Part shown: positions 1-10,493 of the stretch, in pieces
How the letters are laid out: every line of letters starts with the position of its first letter
How positions within the stretch are numbered: the first letter of the stretch is position 1
From: Gentiana macrophylla
Lineage: Eukaryota > Streptophyta > Magnoliopsida > Gentianales > Gentianaceae
Length of the DNA stretch: 64,000 bases
Reading direction: 5' to 3'
Assembly: GCA_026214975.1 (NCBI GenBank)
Contig: JAOBSW010001019.1
Span: 1-64,000, forward strand
The notes under the pieces: model-generated
The model's database searches: none
Seen by the model: only the letters and a program-made list of their open reading frames with translations
Told to the model about the DNA's origin: nothing
Made by a program: the position numbers and the translations under genes

Positions 1-245
1 TGTCCCATTTTCAATTAAGGCCTAAAACACAAGAAAAAACTTTGCTAACATCCCTGGCCTCACAAGCAAATCTTATTGTTTCTTTTTCAGAGTCTCCCGA
101 AAAGCGGCAAATCTTATTGTTTCTTTTCATAATCTAATGCACACAGATGATTATCTGGGAAGAAAAAACTAACGAGTCCCATAGGTCAACATGGAGAGCT
201 GTAACAAATTGAACATTTTACAAGTGGTGTAGGGAAAATACAGGA

Positions 246-571
246 AAAAATTAGGATTTTAGTCCTCTAACTTGGCCTATTTTGGATTTTAGTCCTGCTC
301 CTGCTCCGGTGAGGAAAATGGTCCTCTAAGTTGGTTTTGGATTTTAGTCATATCCGCGGAAATAGTGATTGGGCACGGAATTTTTAAAAATAGTCCTCTA
401 ACTAGGCTGCCACGTAAGCGTTTTTAAAGATTCGGTGTCCAATCGCTTATTTCGGCGGATAGGACTAAAATTCAAAAAAAAAGCCAACTTAGAGGACCAT
501 TTTCCTCACCGAGCAGTGAGCAGAACTAAAATCCAAAATAAACAAGTAAGAGGACTAAAATCTAATTTTGC
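246..571. repeat. Fold-back (inverted-repeat) MITE-like element
   Basis: Two long imperfect arms face each other. The left arm (about 246-350) carries ATTTTAGTCCTCTAACTTGG and a GAGGAAAATGGTCCTCTAA block. The right arm (about 455-571) carries the same blocks in reverse complement, with AGAGGACTAAAAT near 550-562. The centre is short and non-coding. No ORF fits a transposase, so this is a non-autonomous fold-back element or MITE of unknown superfamily. It lies just downstream of the last exon of the importin-alpha-like gene, where the rest of that gene would be expected. Confidence 0.65.
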
Positions 572-1509
572 CTAAAATAATCTACTACAGACTATGTATT
601 AAGAAATAATGGGGGGCAGGGCGGCTATCAAGAATACCTGAATGTGGATCGTTTTAAAAGTAATGAGAGCAACTGTCATGAGTACAGGAATCTGCACCCT
701 ACGAGAACAATGACTGAAACAAAAAGATATCACATTCGATATAATTTAGCAAAGGTGTGGAAGGAAAGCATAAAAGCACATTATTATCTATTTCACACTC
801 ACATGAGGTGTTCAACAAGTTTGGGACAGAGACCAGCATCCATCAGAGGATCGATTTTGCCATGTACATCAAAAGAGAGGCCATGAATAGCCCAGCAGGA
901 ATTGATCAGCACTTCCACGTCATCACTATGCAAAAGAAGCTCAAGTGTTGTGAGAGCCGGTTTCACCTGACAAGTCACAAAAGCATCAATCATCAATCCC
1001 TCAAAATACACCACATTGTTATGCAACTGACTTGCTCATAGGTTCGTTCTGATATGTCTTCGCATAAGATTGACAGTGTCCATGTGAGATTTCTCAGCAT
1101 TGAAAGTTTTGCATGCTTCCCCAAATACGCATGCTTCTCCAACTGTTTAAGCAGTGGTACTAATACCCCATTGCTTAGGACAAGGTCACGATACTTACGA
1201 GAATCATCAGCAACAATTCCCAGGGCAAATACAGCCTAGACACGCCATAAGAATTTTCTATGAGCAAAAACCTAACCTTTCACAAGAATTCATGTATGTG
1301 CATTAAAAATGTAACTTTAAGCTTTTTACCTGCTCACAAACATCGTCACAGGGAGAATCTAGCAGCCTAACAAAATAGGGCACAGCCTCATGAAAGGACT
1401 CTGCCTTAGTCCTTCCACAAGTTCCGCAAAATATCTTGATGAGAGCCCAAGCAGCATCGTACTACAAAGATTCAACCCGTAAACAAAACTATATTCCTAA
1501 TACGTAAAT

Positions 1510-1888
1510 TGTCGGAATGAGATATTATTAATGGAGAAGTATTTGAGAGTAGAAGATGGTAGGAGGATTTGATGGAAGAGACTTCTTTTATTACTTCAAA
1601 ACTTCTTGATTTTTGCTTGATACAAACATTATGGCTTGGGTCCTATTTATAGTACTAGTCTTCAACTAGGATTATTTCTAGAGTCTTCCACCTTATTCCT
1701 TTACTACCTTATTCTAGTGTCTTCCATACAAGATAATTTATCAACTCTTTAGAATTCTCCACACAAGTACATCCTACAACATAATTCTAGATTGAATCAT
1801 ACAAGTTTCTAGAACTTGGACCTTAAGGCCTATTTAATTTTGGACACTTTGAGAAATTAAGGCTCAAAATCAAGTTTACATTTCAACA
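1510..1888 (-). repeat. Copia 3' LTR
   Basis: Left LTR, which is the 3' LTR for the minus-strand element. It starts TGTCGG where the partner starts TGTTGG, and ends TTTCAACA. The polypurine tract lies just inside it. Confidence 0.93.
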
Positions 1889-1895
1889 CCCCCTC

Positions 1896-2646
1896 TTAAA
1901 CATGATTTTTCTTTACTCCAATCAAGTTTCTCATCTTCACAAAGACTTCTTGCTTAAGTGGTTTTGTGAAGATGTCTGCCACCTGATCATGTGTCTTCAC
2001 ATACTCCACTTGCACATTCTTTCTTGCAATGCACTCCCTTATGTAGTGATAGCGTATCAATATGCTTACTTCGATCATGATGGGTGGGTTTTGGCCAAAG
2101 CTATAGTGACTTGTTATCCACGCGAATAGTAGTTGGATCTTCTTGTGCCAAACCCAACTCCTTTAATGATTTCGTAGCAGATGTGCATGACAAACACATG
2201 AGGTAGCAGCTACATATTCTGCTTCACATGAAGAAAGGGTGACTATCGGTTGTTTCTTTGACATCCATGTGAAAGTGGTGTCTCCCATATAGAATGCTGG
2301 CCGATTTGTACTTTACGGTCATCCACATCTCTCGGCCCAATCACTATCATTTGTAACCCACAAGCTTGTACTTGTCTGAAACCGAATGGTATAATCCATA
2401 ATCTATCGTTCCTTTGAGATACCGGAGAATTCTATTTGCACTTTTCCAGTGAGTTATTGTTGGATTCTCCATGTAACGACTAATTACTCCAACCGCATAG
2501 AGAATGTCGGGTCTTATACAAGTCAGGTACCGTAAAGTTCCAACCATGCTCTTAAAGAGTGTTGGGTTTATTCTCTCTGATTTGTCGTATTTTGACAACT
2601 TGATTCCACACTCTATCGGTGTACTTACTGGCTTGCAATTTTCCAT
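1896..2646 (-). pseudogene. Copia RT end and RNase H (fragmented)
   Basis: The frame 2646-2347 carries the thumb/connection region (STPIECGIKL, LFKSMVGTLRYLTCIRPDI, RILRYLKGTIDYGL). The stretch to 2078 holds RNase H in broken frames. The frame 2078-1896 keeps the C-terminus (HYIRECIARKNVQVEYV, DQVADIFTKPL), the usual end of copia pol next to the polypurine tract. Confidence 0.85.
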
Positions 2647-2682
2647 TTTGAACCTTTTGAGAATCTCTCTTGTGTATCCTTC

Positions 2683-4081
2683 TTATGAGATGTAGATTCC
2701 ATGATCCTCTTGTTTTACTTCAATGCCAAGATAATATGCCATTAGTCCAATATCTGTCATCTCAAATTCTTTGGCCATATCCTTCTTTAACTCCTCAATC
2801 ATTTTCGGATTGTTGCCGGTGAAGATCAGATCGTCCACATATAGGCAAACTATTAGAATGTTTTTGCCTTTTCTTTTAACATAGAGAGCATGCTCGTATG
2901 GGCACTTCTTAAAGCCTTTCTCTTGAAAATACTTGTTTATGCGGCTATTCCATGCTCGAGGAGCCTGTTTTAGCCCATAAAGTGCCTTCCTTAACTTCAA
3001 AACTTTGTCTTCACTTCCCTCGATTTCGTAACCGGTTGGTTGCTGAATATACACTTCTTCTTCAAGAATCCCATTTAAGAAGGCAGATTTTACATCCATC
3101 TGATGTATTTTCCACCTATTTTGAGGTGCCAAAGAAATGATTAGTCTTCTGATTTCTAGTCGAGCAACGGGAGCAAAAACCTCTTCGTAGTCGATGCCGG
3201 CTCTTTGACTATACCCTTTTGCCACTAATCTCGCCTTATATCTTTCAACTTCTCCTTTGGCATTTTTCTTTGTTTTATATACCCACTTCACACCGATCGC
3301 CTTGTGACCTTTTGGAAGTGTAGCTAACTCCCAAGTATCAGTCTTCTTAATTGCCTTTATTTTTCTTCCATCCATTGCGTCTTTCCAGTTTTGGCTCTCG
3401 CATGACCTCTTCAAAGTCCATTGGCTCACAATCGACAAAAGGCAAAATAAGGTAAGATCATTTTGGTTTTCTGTTACCTCATATATTTCTTGTAGACTCC
3501 TAAAGCATGGAGTTCTTTCTTCTGAGATTTCATTTGATGACAATACGTCTTCTTGGGTAGTTGCAACTGGTGAAGCTGGAGGGGTAGTGGGCTCCTCTCT
3601 TGGTTGCTCCATGTCGTCCTCGTCAATGTAAGGGAAGAAGTTATAGTCATCCTCACATGTCTCCCAATCCCATTCTCCTTCTTCATTAAATATAACATCT
3701 CGACTAATGATTGTTTTTCTAGTATTCGGATTGTAAAGCTTGTAACCTTTGGTGTTGGAGTCGTAACCAATAAAAATATACTTCTCGCTTTTATCATCCA
3801 ACTTTCTTCTATGCTCATCGGGTATGTGAACATGGGCTATGCTCCCGAAAACTCGTAGATGAGAGACTCAGGAGCTTCCTCCCACTCCATGCTTCTTGTG
3901 GTGTCTTGCCCCATACACTTCTTGTTGGTGACCGATTTGACAAGTACACCGCAGATTCAACGACCCTGCCTGAGCTCCTTTGGAAGTCTCTTGCTTTTGA
4001 GCATACTCCTCGCCATATCAAGGATTGTTCTATTCTTTCTTTCGCGACTCCATTTTGTTGTGGGGACCTTGGAACCGTCAA
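2683..4081 (-). pseudogene. Copia integrase C-terminus and reverse transcriptase
   Basis: The frame 4081-3815 carries the end of the integrase core (SPQQNGVAKERIE). The frame 3801-2683 carries an integrase C-terminal segment ([16 protein letters not shown]), the linker, and then reverse transcriptase. RT motifs are [25 protein letters not shown], read here as separate short blocks, then [46 protein letters not shown] and the catalytic [10 protein letters not shown]. The frame ends near 2683 while still inside RT/RNase H. RT copies element RNA to cDNA in the particle. Confidence 0.9.
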
Positions 4082-4148
4082 TGGCCGGCGTATTCCATTT
4101 GCACTACAAAACTCTTGAAATTCATTTTAGGTGAATTCTCTCTCCCGA

Positions 4149-5357
4149 TCAGATCTCAAGGCTTTGATCTCTAGGCCACTCTCTTTTCATGGCTGACTTT
4201 AAATTTCTTAAACATCTCAAAGACCTCGATTTTTGCTTCAAGAAATACACCCATGTTTTTCTTGAAAAATCATCGATGAAGAGGAGGAAATAGTTACTCT
4301 TACCAAGAGAGCTTGGTTTGATTGGACCACACACGTCTGTATGTAAGAGTTCTAGTGGCTTTTGAGCTCTTGAAGTGGATTCCTTCGGAAAACTTTTCCT
4401 AAATTGTTTTCCAAGTAGACACCCTTCACATACTTGATCGGGATGATGAATGCTGGGTAATCCTCTCACCATCTCCTTTTTGGAGAGCAACTCTAGACCT
4501 CCAAAATTGAGATGCTCATATCGAAGATGCCAAAGCCAAGATGCATCTTTGTAGCAAGCCTTGAGACACTTTGCAACATCGTTTTGAATGTTTATCACAA
4601 ACATCCTATTCCTTGTCATCGGCACCTTAGCAATTAAGTTGTCTGCTTTGTCTCGTATAGAAAGGTTATTATCTCTTAAGTGAATATCATAACCTTTCTC
4701 CAAAAGTTGCCCAAGACTCAAGATGTTTCTCTTCATGTTTGGGACATAATAGACATTGGAGATGAATTGATGTTGTCCATTCTTCAATCGGATAAGAATT
4801 TTACCTCTGCCTTTCACTGCTATTTTAGAGTCATCTCCAAATGATACATTCCCGTTCACAGATTCATCAAGCTCCACGAACATGCTTTTTCTCCCACACA
4901 TATGATTGCTTGCACCGGTATCCAAGTACCATCCTTCTCCAATTTCATGGCCTTTGTAAGCTAGAAGTAGAGTACCATCTTCTTGATTTCTTTCTTCAAC
5001 ATAGTTGGTCTTTTCTTCAACTCTATTAATTTTAGGAGCTCTACATTCGGAGGCATAGTGACCAGGTTTTTCACAATTATAACACTTCACATATGACTTA
5101 TCATTCCTTGATCTTGAGTTGCCTCTTCCACGTCCTCGTGATGGAGTTCCTCCCCTTTGAAAATTGTCGTTGTCGTCAATTGATTGTCGACGTTGTCCAT
5201 ATCCTTGTCCACGTCCTCGTCCTCGACCGCGGCCTCTACAATATCCCTGGTGGTGAATGTGTTGACTTTCATTATGATTGTTTGTTTCCTTTCTTGGATT
5301 AACTTGAGTCTTGAAGAGTTGTTCCACAATCTCTTCCTTTTCTTTTCTTTTCTTCAT
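4149..5357 (-). pseudogene. Copia gag zinc knuckle, protease and N-terminal integrase
   Basis: One frame of about 402 codons. An Arg/Gly-rich stretch ([26 protein letters not shown]) is followed by a CCHC zinc knuckle ([14 protein letters not shown]). Next is the aspartic protease active site ([11 protein letters not shown]). The GAG-pre-integrase zinc-binding segment follows ([13 protein letters not shown], then CEGCLLGKQ), then the start of the integrase core ([24 protein letters not shown]). Integrase then frameshifts near 4150-4200 and continues at 4081-3815 (TVPRSPQQNGVAKERIE). Confidence 0.88.
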
Positions 5358-5944
5358 AAGCTTGTAAGGAACCCAAGAGTTGTTCTATAGTCATGGCTTC
5401 CAAGTCCTTAGTTTCTTCGATGATAGCAACAATATGCTCGAACTTGGGATTTAGCGATCGAAGAATCTTTTCCATGATCTTTACGTCATTGAGCTTTTCA
5501 CCATTCCTCTTTAGTTGATTAGTAATGGTTAATACTCTAGAGAAATAGTCGGAGGCGACTTCTCCTTCTTTCATATGCAAAGCTTGAACTCGGCTCTTAA
5601 GGTTTGAAGGCGTACTTTCTTACTGGATCGCCTTTATAAGAAGTTTGAAGCTTCTCCCATGCCTCTTTGGCAGTCTTTGCTTCCGATATCTTTTCAAAAG
5701 CATCCTCATCCAACCCTTGATAAATGAGGTTGAGAGCTTTCTTGTCTCTCTTTCTTGAGTCTCTCAAACTATCCTTCTGAGTTTGAGATAAACCACTTTC
5801 ATTATTCGGCTTATCGTAGCCTTTCTCTATTATCTCCCATACATCTTGTGATCCAAGGAGGGCCTTCATCTTGAGGCTCCAATTATCATAATTGCTTTTG
5901 TTGAGCATCGGGACTTGAAAGGGAACCATGCCACTGCTAGCCAT
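5299..5944 (-). pseudogene. Copia gag polyprotein, N-terminal part (frameshifted)
   Basis: The first frame (5944 to 5597) starts MASSGMVPFQVPMLNKSNYD, a typical copia gag start, and keeps the UBN2-type core (NLIYQGLDEDAFEKI, AKEAWEKLQTSYKG). The frame is then lost around 5580-5600. It resumes as 5580 to 5299 with [20 protein letters not shown] and [19 protein letters not shown], which overlaps the next frame by about 60 bp. Gag forms the virus-like particle that packages element RNA in the cytoplasm. The shift would stop production of intact Gag. Confidence 0.85.
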
Positions 5945-5984
5945 TTCTTGATATGATCACGAACCTTGGGCTCTGCTACCACTT

Positions 5985-6363
5985 TGTTGGAATGAGATAT
6001 TATTAATGGAGAAGTATTTGAGAGTGGAAGATGGTAGGAAGATTTGATGGAAGAGACTTCTTTTATTACTTCAAAACTTCTTGATTTTTGCTTGATACAA
6101 ACATTATGGCTTGGGTCCTATTTATAGTACTAGTCTTCAACTAGGATTATTTCTAGAGTCTTCCACCTTATTCCTTTACTACCTTATTCTAGTGTCTTCC
6201 ATACAAGATAATTTATTAACTCTCTAGAATTCTCCACACAAGTACATCCTACAACATAATTCTAGATTGAATCATACAAGTTTCTAGAACTTGGACCTTA
6301 AGGCCTATTTAATTTTAGAATCTTTGAGAAATTAAGGCTCAAAATCAAGTTTACATTTCAACA
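5985..6363 (-). repeat. Copia 5' LTR
   Basis: Right LTR, which is the 5' LTR for the minus-strand element, nearly identical to 1510-1888. The Met-tRNA-type primer-binding site lies just inside, at about 5971-5983 in reverse complement. Confidence 0.93.
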
Positions 6364-7153
6364 TAAATTGACTTAACACAACCAGTAATGTACAAGCATA
6401 AACCTGAAGCTCTAAGAAATCATCTCTCATAAGGAAATGGACAAATCGTCGAACAACTCCATTTTTAACAAGTGTTGTGGGACATTCTCGCTCTGAATGC
6501 CGCATGAGAAGAGATATAAGGAAATATTACAGCACATCATCCTAATTCATGCAGAATTAGTGGTATGTCTAATATAAAAGACAAGGCTACAAATTTACCA
6601 ATTGAGAGTAATTTCTCAATCAGGCGATTGCATGCTGTTTGCAAATTAACATCTTCTGACCAAATCTCATCAGACACCTCAGCAAGCGTTGAAGCAAAAT
6701 CTGCTAACTGTAATCATAACCACAACACAAACACACGAGTATATGACAACAAAAAAAATATTTGGAAAATAATAGAGTTCATAGAAAACTAATAAGCAAA
6801 CATAGGATGAATCCAACCACGAATCGGTTATCTGCGGTAAACCCGTTAACCTTGACCAAAAACCACCTAATATTAGGTGAATGGCAGTAAATTAAACATC
6901 ACACTATATATTTGCTAAGGAAAGCCCACACACACAAATGGAACAATTAAGACAGTGAAAAATAAAAACAAAAATTAAGAAACCTACAATACAATCACCT
7001 GCATGGTATCAAAGGAGAGGGTACCGGTGTGAGACGATTCATGACCATACCACAAACGATATAGCAACTCAAGCGACCTCATTCGGATCGCTTCCATTTC
7101 TTGCTCTCTTCTAAGCCTTCCCTTACCCACATCAAATGACACATTGTTGTAGT

Positions 7154-7329
7154 CAAGGGCGGAGCCAGGATTTTCACTTGGGGTGGGCTAATGGACTATA
7201 TCAAATTCGTCGGGTGGGCTGGATTAAGAATATTTTATGGATCGAACGGAACTACATACACTTATTAGTGTAATTTTTTTTTTCGGGTGGGCTTAGCCCC
7301 CATATGTCTTAACATAGGTCCGCCCTTGA
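7154..7329. mobile_element. Small TIR element (CAAGGGCGGA termini)
   Basis: The ends are perfect inverted repeats of at least 10 bp: CAAGGGCGGA at the left and TCCGCCCTTG at the right. The interior has GGGTGGGC motifs and no coding potential. This is a short non-autonomous DNA transposon. It abuts the first recognisable exon of the importin-alpha-like gene, so it may have cut that exon. No clear target-site duplication is visible. Confidence 0.6.
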
Positions 7330-7500
7330 TTCGATGCGATTTACAGATAGGGCGGGACGGGAGGGGACTATGAAATCCAGGTGGAGGCAGGGTGGTCGTC
7401 TTCATTTTCTTTGAAGCTGCAACGGCCACACAAAAAAAGGACATTTGATACGATTTACAATTAGGGAAAAGGGAGGGGGACGTGAAATCAGGTGGGGGAG
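7330..7500. repeat. Diverged direct duplication
   Basis: The blocks GATGCGATTTACAGATAGGG (about 7333-7352) and GATACGATTTACAATTAGGG (about 7447-7466) start similar segments of about 60 bp. Both continue with GGGAGGGG and TGAAATC-CAGGTGG. No gene is seen. Confidence 0.5.
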
Positions 7501-7587
7501 GCCGCGTGTTGCATTAGGGGTGGGGTGGATATGATTTTGATGCAATTTCAACAGGGAAATGGGATAGGCAGTTGGGAAATGGGAGTG

Positions 7588-8566
7588 AGAGCATCCACTG
7601 ATCCACATCAATACCCTTTAAACCCACAATGGACACCTTATAAGCGGAGCAGGATCCCTGCTGTATCATCTTGCTGTGATTATTGAAAGAGAAATGATAG
7701 AGTCACAACGAAAAGATTGTTGATTGATCTAGGTCCTACAATAATCAATGGTGTAGATCATTGTTGTGGCACATTGTTGTGTCTTTTCGTTGCGACTCTA
7801 TCACTCCTCTTATTGAAATGGGCTGTTTGATGTGTTAGAAATGGGCTGTTTGATGTGTTGTTTTTTTTTTGGTTTTTTTTTTGGAATGAATTATCTATTT
7901 TTTGCCCCTGCTTAGGGTGACCACAGTGGGAACCCAATTTAGTATCCAAAATAAATTTCCAGGGCCCTTTATGCTACAATGGACACCAAACACACCCCCA
8001 TCCCGTAAAATTCTCTACTCTCACCTCGAAATCTCACCTCGAAATATCAGGGAGGTGAAAGAGGCAATTTTGTGCAAAAAAAAAAAAAAAAAAAAAAAAA
8101 ATCTCTCTCTCCAACTTTTACACATATTCAAAAGTTTTTCTATTTCTTCTTGTAGAAAAAACTTGTCTCTTTCTTATTGAATAAAGCTTTCCTCCCTCCT
8201 CTCACCGAAGCATGGAAGATTGAGCATAGCAAAGCAAAGCAACTGTTTTTTATCCACAGCAAAGCTTGTCTCTTTCTTATTTCAACTACATCAAAGTAAC
8301 TGTTGTTTGTTTTTTTTTTTTTTTAAAGTTTGTAATAGGAAAATATTAAAAAAGAATAATAGAGAAAATATTATTAACAAAAGGAAAAATATATTGATGG
8401 TTAGGTTTGTTAGTTGATATGAAAGAGAAAAGTTGTTTATTGGGGTTGTATAGATGTTGCTTATTGAAATGAATTTTTTTTTTGGTATTGAAAAAGTGTA
8501 ATTGAAATGGATAACGATGTGTTTGGAGGGATTAATTGGAGGATATCATTGGGGTTGCTCTTACTT
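7588..8566. mobile_element. Possible degraded TIR element containing a nested MITE
   Basis: The left end reads GAGAGCATCCACTGATCC. The right end reads GGGGTTGCTCTTAC, which is AGAGCAACCCC in reverse complement. Such GAGCA(T/A)CC termini are common in plant MITEs. The interior holds a 23-bp tandem pair (GAAATGGGCTGTTTGATGTG, about 7815-7860), a 25-bp poly(A) run (8076-8100) and TC-rich DNA, with no gene. The ends are only partly matched, so this is tentative. Confidence 0.35.
7693..7804. repeat. MITE-like inverted repeat
   Basis: ATGATAGAGTCACAACGAAAAGA at 7693-7716, described here by its ends, is mirrored by TCTTTTCGTTGCGACTCTATCA at about 7782-7803. The arms are about 23 bp with one or two mismatches and the element is about 110 bp. 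No coding capacity. Confidence 0.6.
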
Positions 8567-8577
8567 TATAACAGCAG

Positions 8578-8992
8578 GCCCTTAACGACGGTAACACAAA
8601 ATAACAATAGCCCTTAACGACGGTAATAGCCCGAGCAATAAAATTTAACGAGCGGTAACACAAAATAACAAGCGGAAGGAAAAGACAAAACACCAAATTT
8701 ACGTGGTTTTAAATGATATGCCTTGACCGACTAGTCCATGGCGAAAGAAATATTACTAAAGAGGAGAAATACAAAAGATACAACTCTCTCTAAAGTTCTC
8801 AAAACAATAAGCCAAAATAATTAAGGTAATTGAGAGTTTATCTTGATTGGTACACAAATTGACACACAAATAAACAAAAGGCTAATGCCTATTTTATATC
8901 AAAACTAAGTCGGCCAAATCTTGGAAATTGCCGATGTGGGAATAATTTGGTGTCAAGTATCAACAATGGGCTTTGGCCCATATATCTTAACA
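8578..8992 (-). repeat. TR-GAG copia 3' LTR (rearranged outer end)
   Basis: Closely matches 10494-10864 over its inner 350 bp (for example ATTTACGTGGTTT and AAGTCGGCCAAATCTTGG). The outer 60 bp repeats CCCTTAACGACGGTAA and AACACAAAATAACAA, a local duplication that the partner LTR lacks. Confidence 0.8.
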
Positions 8993-9065
8993 AATCTCCA
9001 CATTGGGACAAAGGCCATATTCAGAAATAATAATACTACTCATTCTCCACAAACTTCAAAAGTAT

Positions 9066-9535
9066 TCAGATTGTGTCAAATAAGTCCAAGCGCTGCTTGA
9101 ACTTAACAAATGGACGATGCTTCATAATGTCTAATTCTGAACGAGATGACATACGCATTGCAGAATTGCCAATAACTGTGGATCCTTGCAAAACATACAA
9201 ACCACCAGACCTGCAAGCTTTCATAACAACAAGAGCACCTTTAATTATCTTCAGAACTCCAACTTTAGCGGTGTACCTAAATCTAAGAGTCTCAAATGCG
9301 CCCAAAGAGATAAGATTTTTCTTCAAATCCGGAACATGTCTGACTTTCTTAAGTGTTCCGAAAACACTATCATGGGTCTTGATTCTAACCGTACCAATAC
9401 CAGCAACCTTGCAAACTGCACCATTGCCTAACGAAACAACTCCACATTGAACTGAATCATACGTGGAAAACCAATCCCTATTGGGACACATATGATACGT
9501 GCAACCAGAATCCTAGAACCATTCATCAACAGACC
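9066..9535 (-). pseudogene. Protease/GAG-pre-integrase fused to pol C-terminus
   Basis: The protease active site DSGCTYHMC lies at about 9485-9515, just after an in-frame TAG. The frame 9491-9066 continues with RHVPDLKKNLISLG, typical of the copia protease C-terminus, and with GGLYVLQGSTVIGN of the pre-integrase region. It then runs straight into VKFKQRLDLF and stops, next to the polypurine tract. The last piece resembles the KFKxCLDL end of copia RNase H. About 2.5-3 kb of integrase-RT-RNase H is therefore missing without loss of frame. The second copy (41.3-42.7 kb) has the same junction. Confidence 0.78.
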
Positions 9536-10379
9536 TTAATTTATCATCAGCAAATAAAATATCTCCATCACTCTCATCTTCAACGAAACCGGCTTGACCA
9601 GACTCTTTACTATGCTCTTTCTTCTTTTCACGTTTTTCTTTGTTCTTAAGACGAAAGCAACCAGATTTGATATGCCCGATCTTTTACAATAATTGCACGT
9701 CAAATCTTTATGTCTGGGATTCAAAACATAATTCTCACTATCTGCATCCTTCTTATTTGATCTGCCCCGAACTACCAGCACGTCTGCCTGACTACTACTA
9801 CTTCCCCTAGTTATATCTTTATCAATCTGCTCTTTCGATTTCAAAATCGACTTAATTTCTTTGTAAGAAATAGTTTCCTTACCATAAAGCATCGTTTCCC
9901 TAAAATGCTTAAACGACTGGGGAAGCGAACACAATAACAATGAGGCTCGATCCTCATCATCAATCTTAGCATCTATATTACTCAAATCCATCAATGAGGA
10001 ATCAAATTTATCTAAGTGCGGTAATATAGATGACCCTTCAGACATACGAAGCATATACAAACTTTGTTTTAAATAAAGCCTATTCTCAACGGTTTTCTTC
10101 ATATATAAGGATTTTAATTTTTCCCACAAATCCTTAGCAGTAACCTCAGTGGCTACCTCTCTTAAAACCTCATCAGAAAGACACAAGATGATACCTGACC
10201 TGGCCTTCTTGTCGAGACAATCAAACTCCTCATCCGACATTTTCTCCGGCTTTTTCTCTTCCCAAGCGTATGAATATCGAAGCCCTCTCCGAATCAAAGA
10301 TAGCCTCCATCTTCAACTGCCACATCCCGAAGTTGACGTTTCTTTCGAACTTCTCAAAATAATACTTAGTTACCGTCAT
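9536..10379 (-). pseudogene. Gag of the short copia derivative
   Basis: The start at 10379 gives MTVTKYYFEKFERNVNFGMW, a typical copia gag N-terminus. A frameshift near 10290 moves the frame to 10297-9536. Conserved gag pieces follow: KMSDEEFDCLDKKARS, TAKDLWEKLKSLYMKK, ENRLYLKQSLYMLRM, DLSNIDAKIDDEDRA and LCSLPQSFKHFRETMLYG. A CCHC knuckle begins as CNYCKRSG, then the frame drifts. The length is normal for copia gag. Gag is the structural particle protein. Confidence 0.85.
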
Positions 10380-10493
10380 GGTGGCTACTCGGAAAATCTC
10401 AACAAATATCTCGGCTCGTAAAACCTCAGCTCTCAAAAAAAACACCTCAAAAAAAAAAGACCTCCGGAAATAACCTCAGCTCTGATACCAGTT

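Larger units (their letters stand above)
1510..6363 (-). mobile_element. Ty1/copia LTR retrotransposon (complete structure, decayed coding)
   Basis: Two 379-bp LTRs (1510-1888 and 5985-6363) begin TGT and end ACA, and are flanked by the 5-bp duplication TAAAT (1505-1509 and 6364-6368). The element lies on the minus strand. A primer-binding site close to the initiator-Met tRNA type (TGGTAGCAGAGC) abuts the right LTR, and a purine tract (AAGAGGGGGTG) abuts the left LTR. Domain order is gag, zinc knuckle, protease, integrase, reverse transcriptase, RNase H, which is copia order. The frame is broken in several places, so it is probably immobile. The LTRs differ at only about ten sites, so insertion was fairly recent. 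It sits inside an intron of the importin-alpha-like gene. Confidence 0.95.
638..7153 (-). pseudogene. Importin subunit alpha-like gene, 3'-truncated, split by transposons
   Basis: Seven exons on the minus strand join into one open frame with GT-AG borders: 6999-7153, 6599-6707, 6404-6492, 1330-1461, 1032-1235, 803-966 and 638-698. The translation follows the ARM-repeat array of importin alpha, the cytosolic adaptor that carries NLS cargo to importin beta. Diagnostic stretches are LLSIERECPTTLVKNGVV, FVHFLMRDDFLELQ, YDAAWALIKI, AVFALGIVADDSRKYRDLVL, KLSMLRNLTWTLS and VKPALTTLELLL, plus a CWAIHGLS/DAGLCPKLVEHL repeat. The N-terminal exon looks like a degenerate IBB domain with few basic residues, and no ATG is seen before the frame meets a TIR element at 7154. 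About half the usual ARM repeats are missing at the 3' end. Exon 1032-1235 has a small in-frame duplication (HAYLGKHA). A copia element fills the intron between exons 3 and 4. It may be a decaying duplicate; the open frame means weak activity cannot be excluded. Confidence 0.8.
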
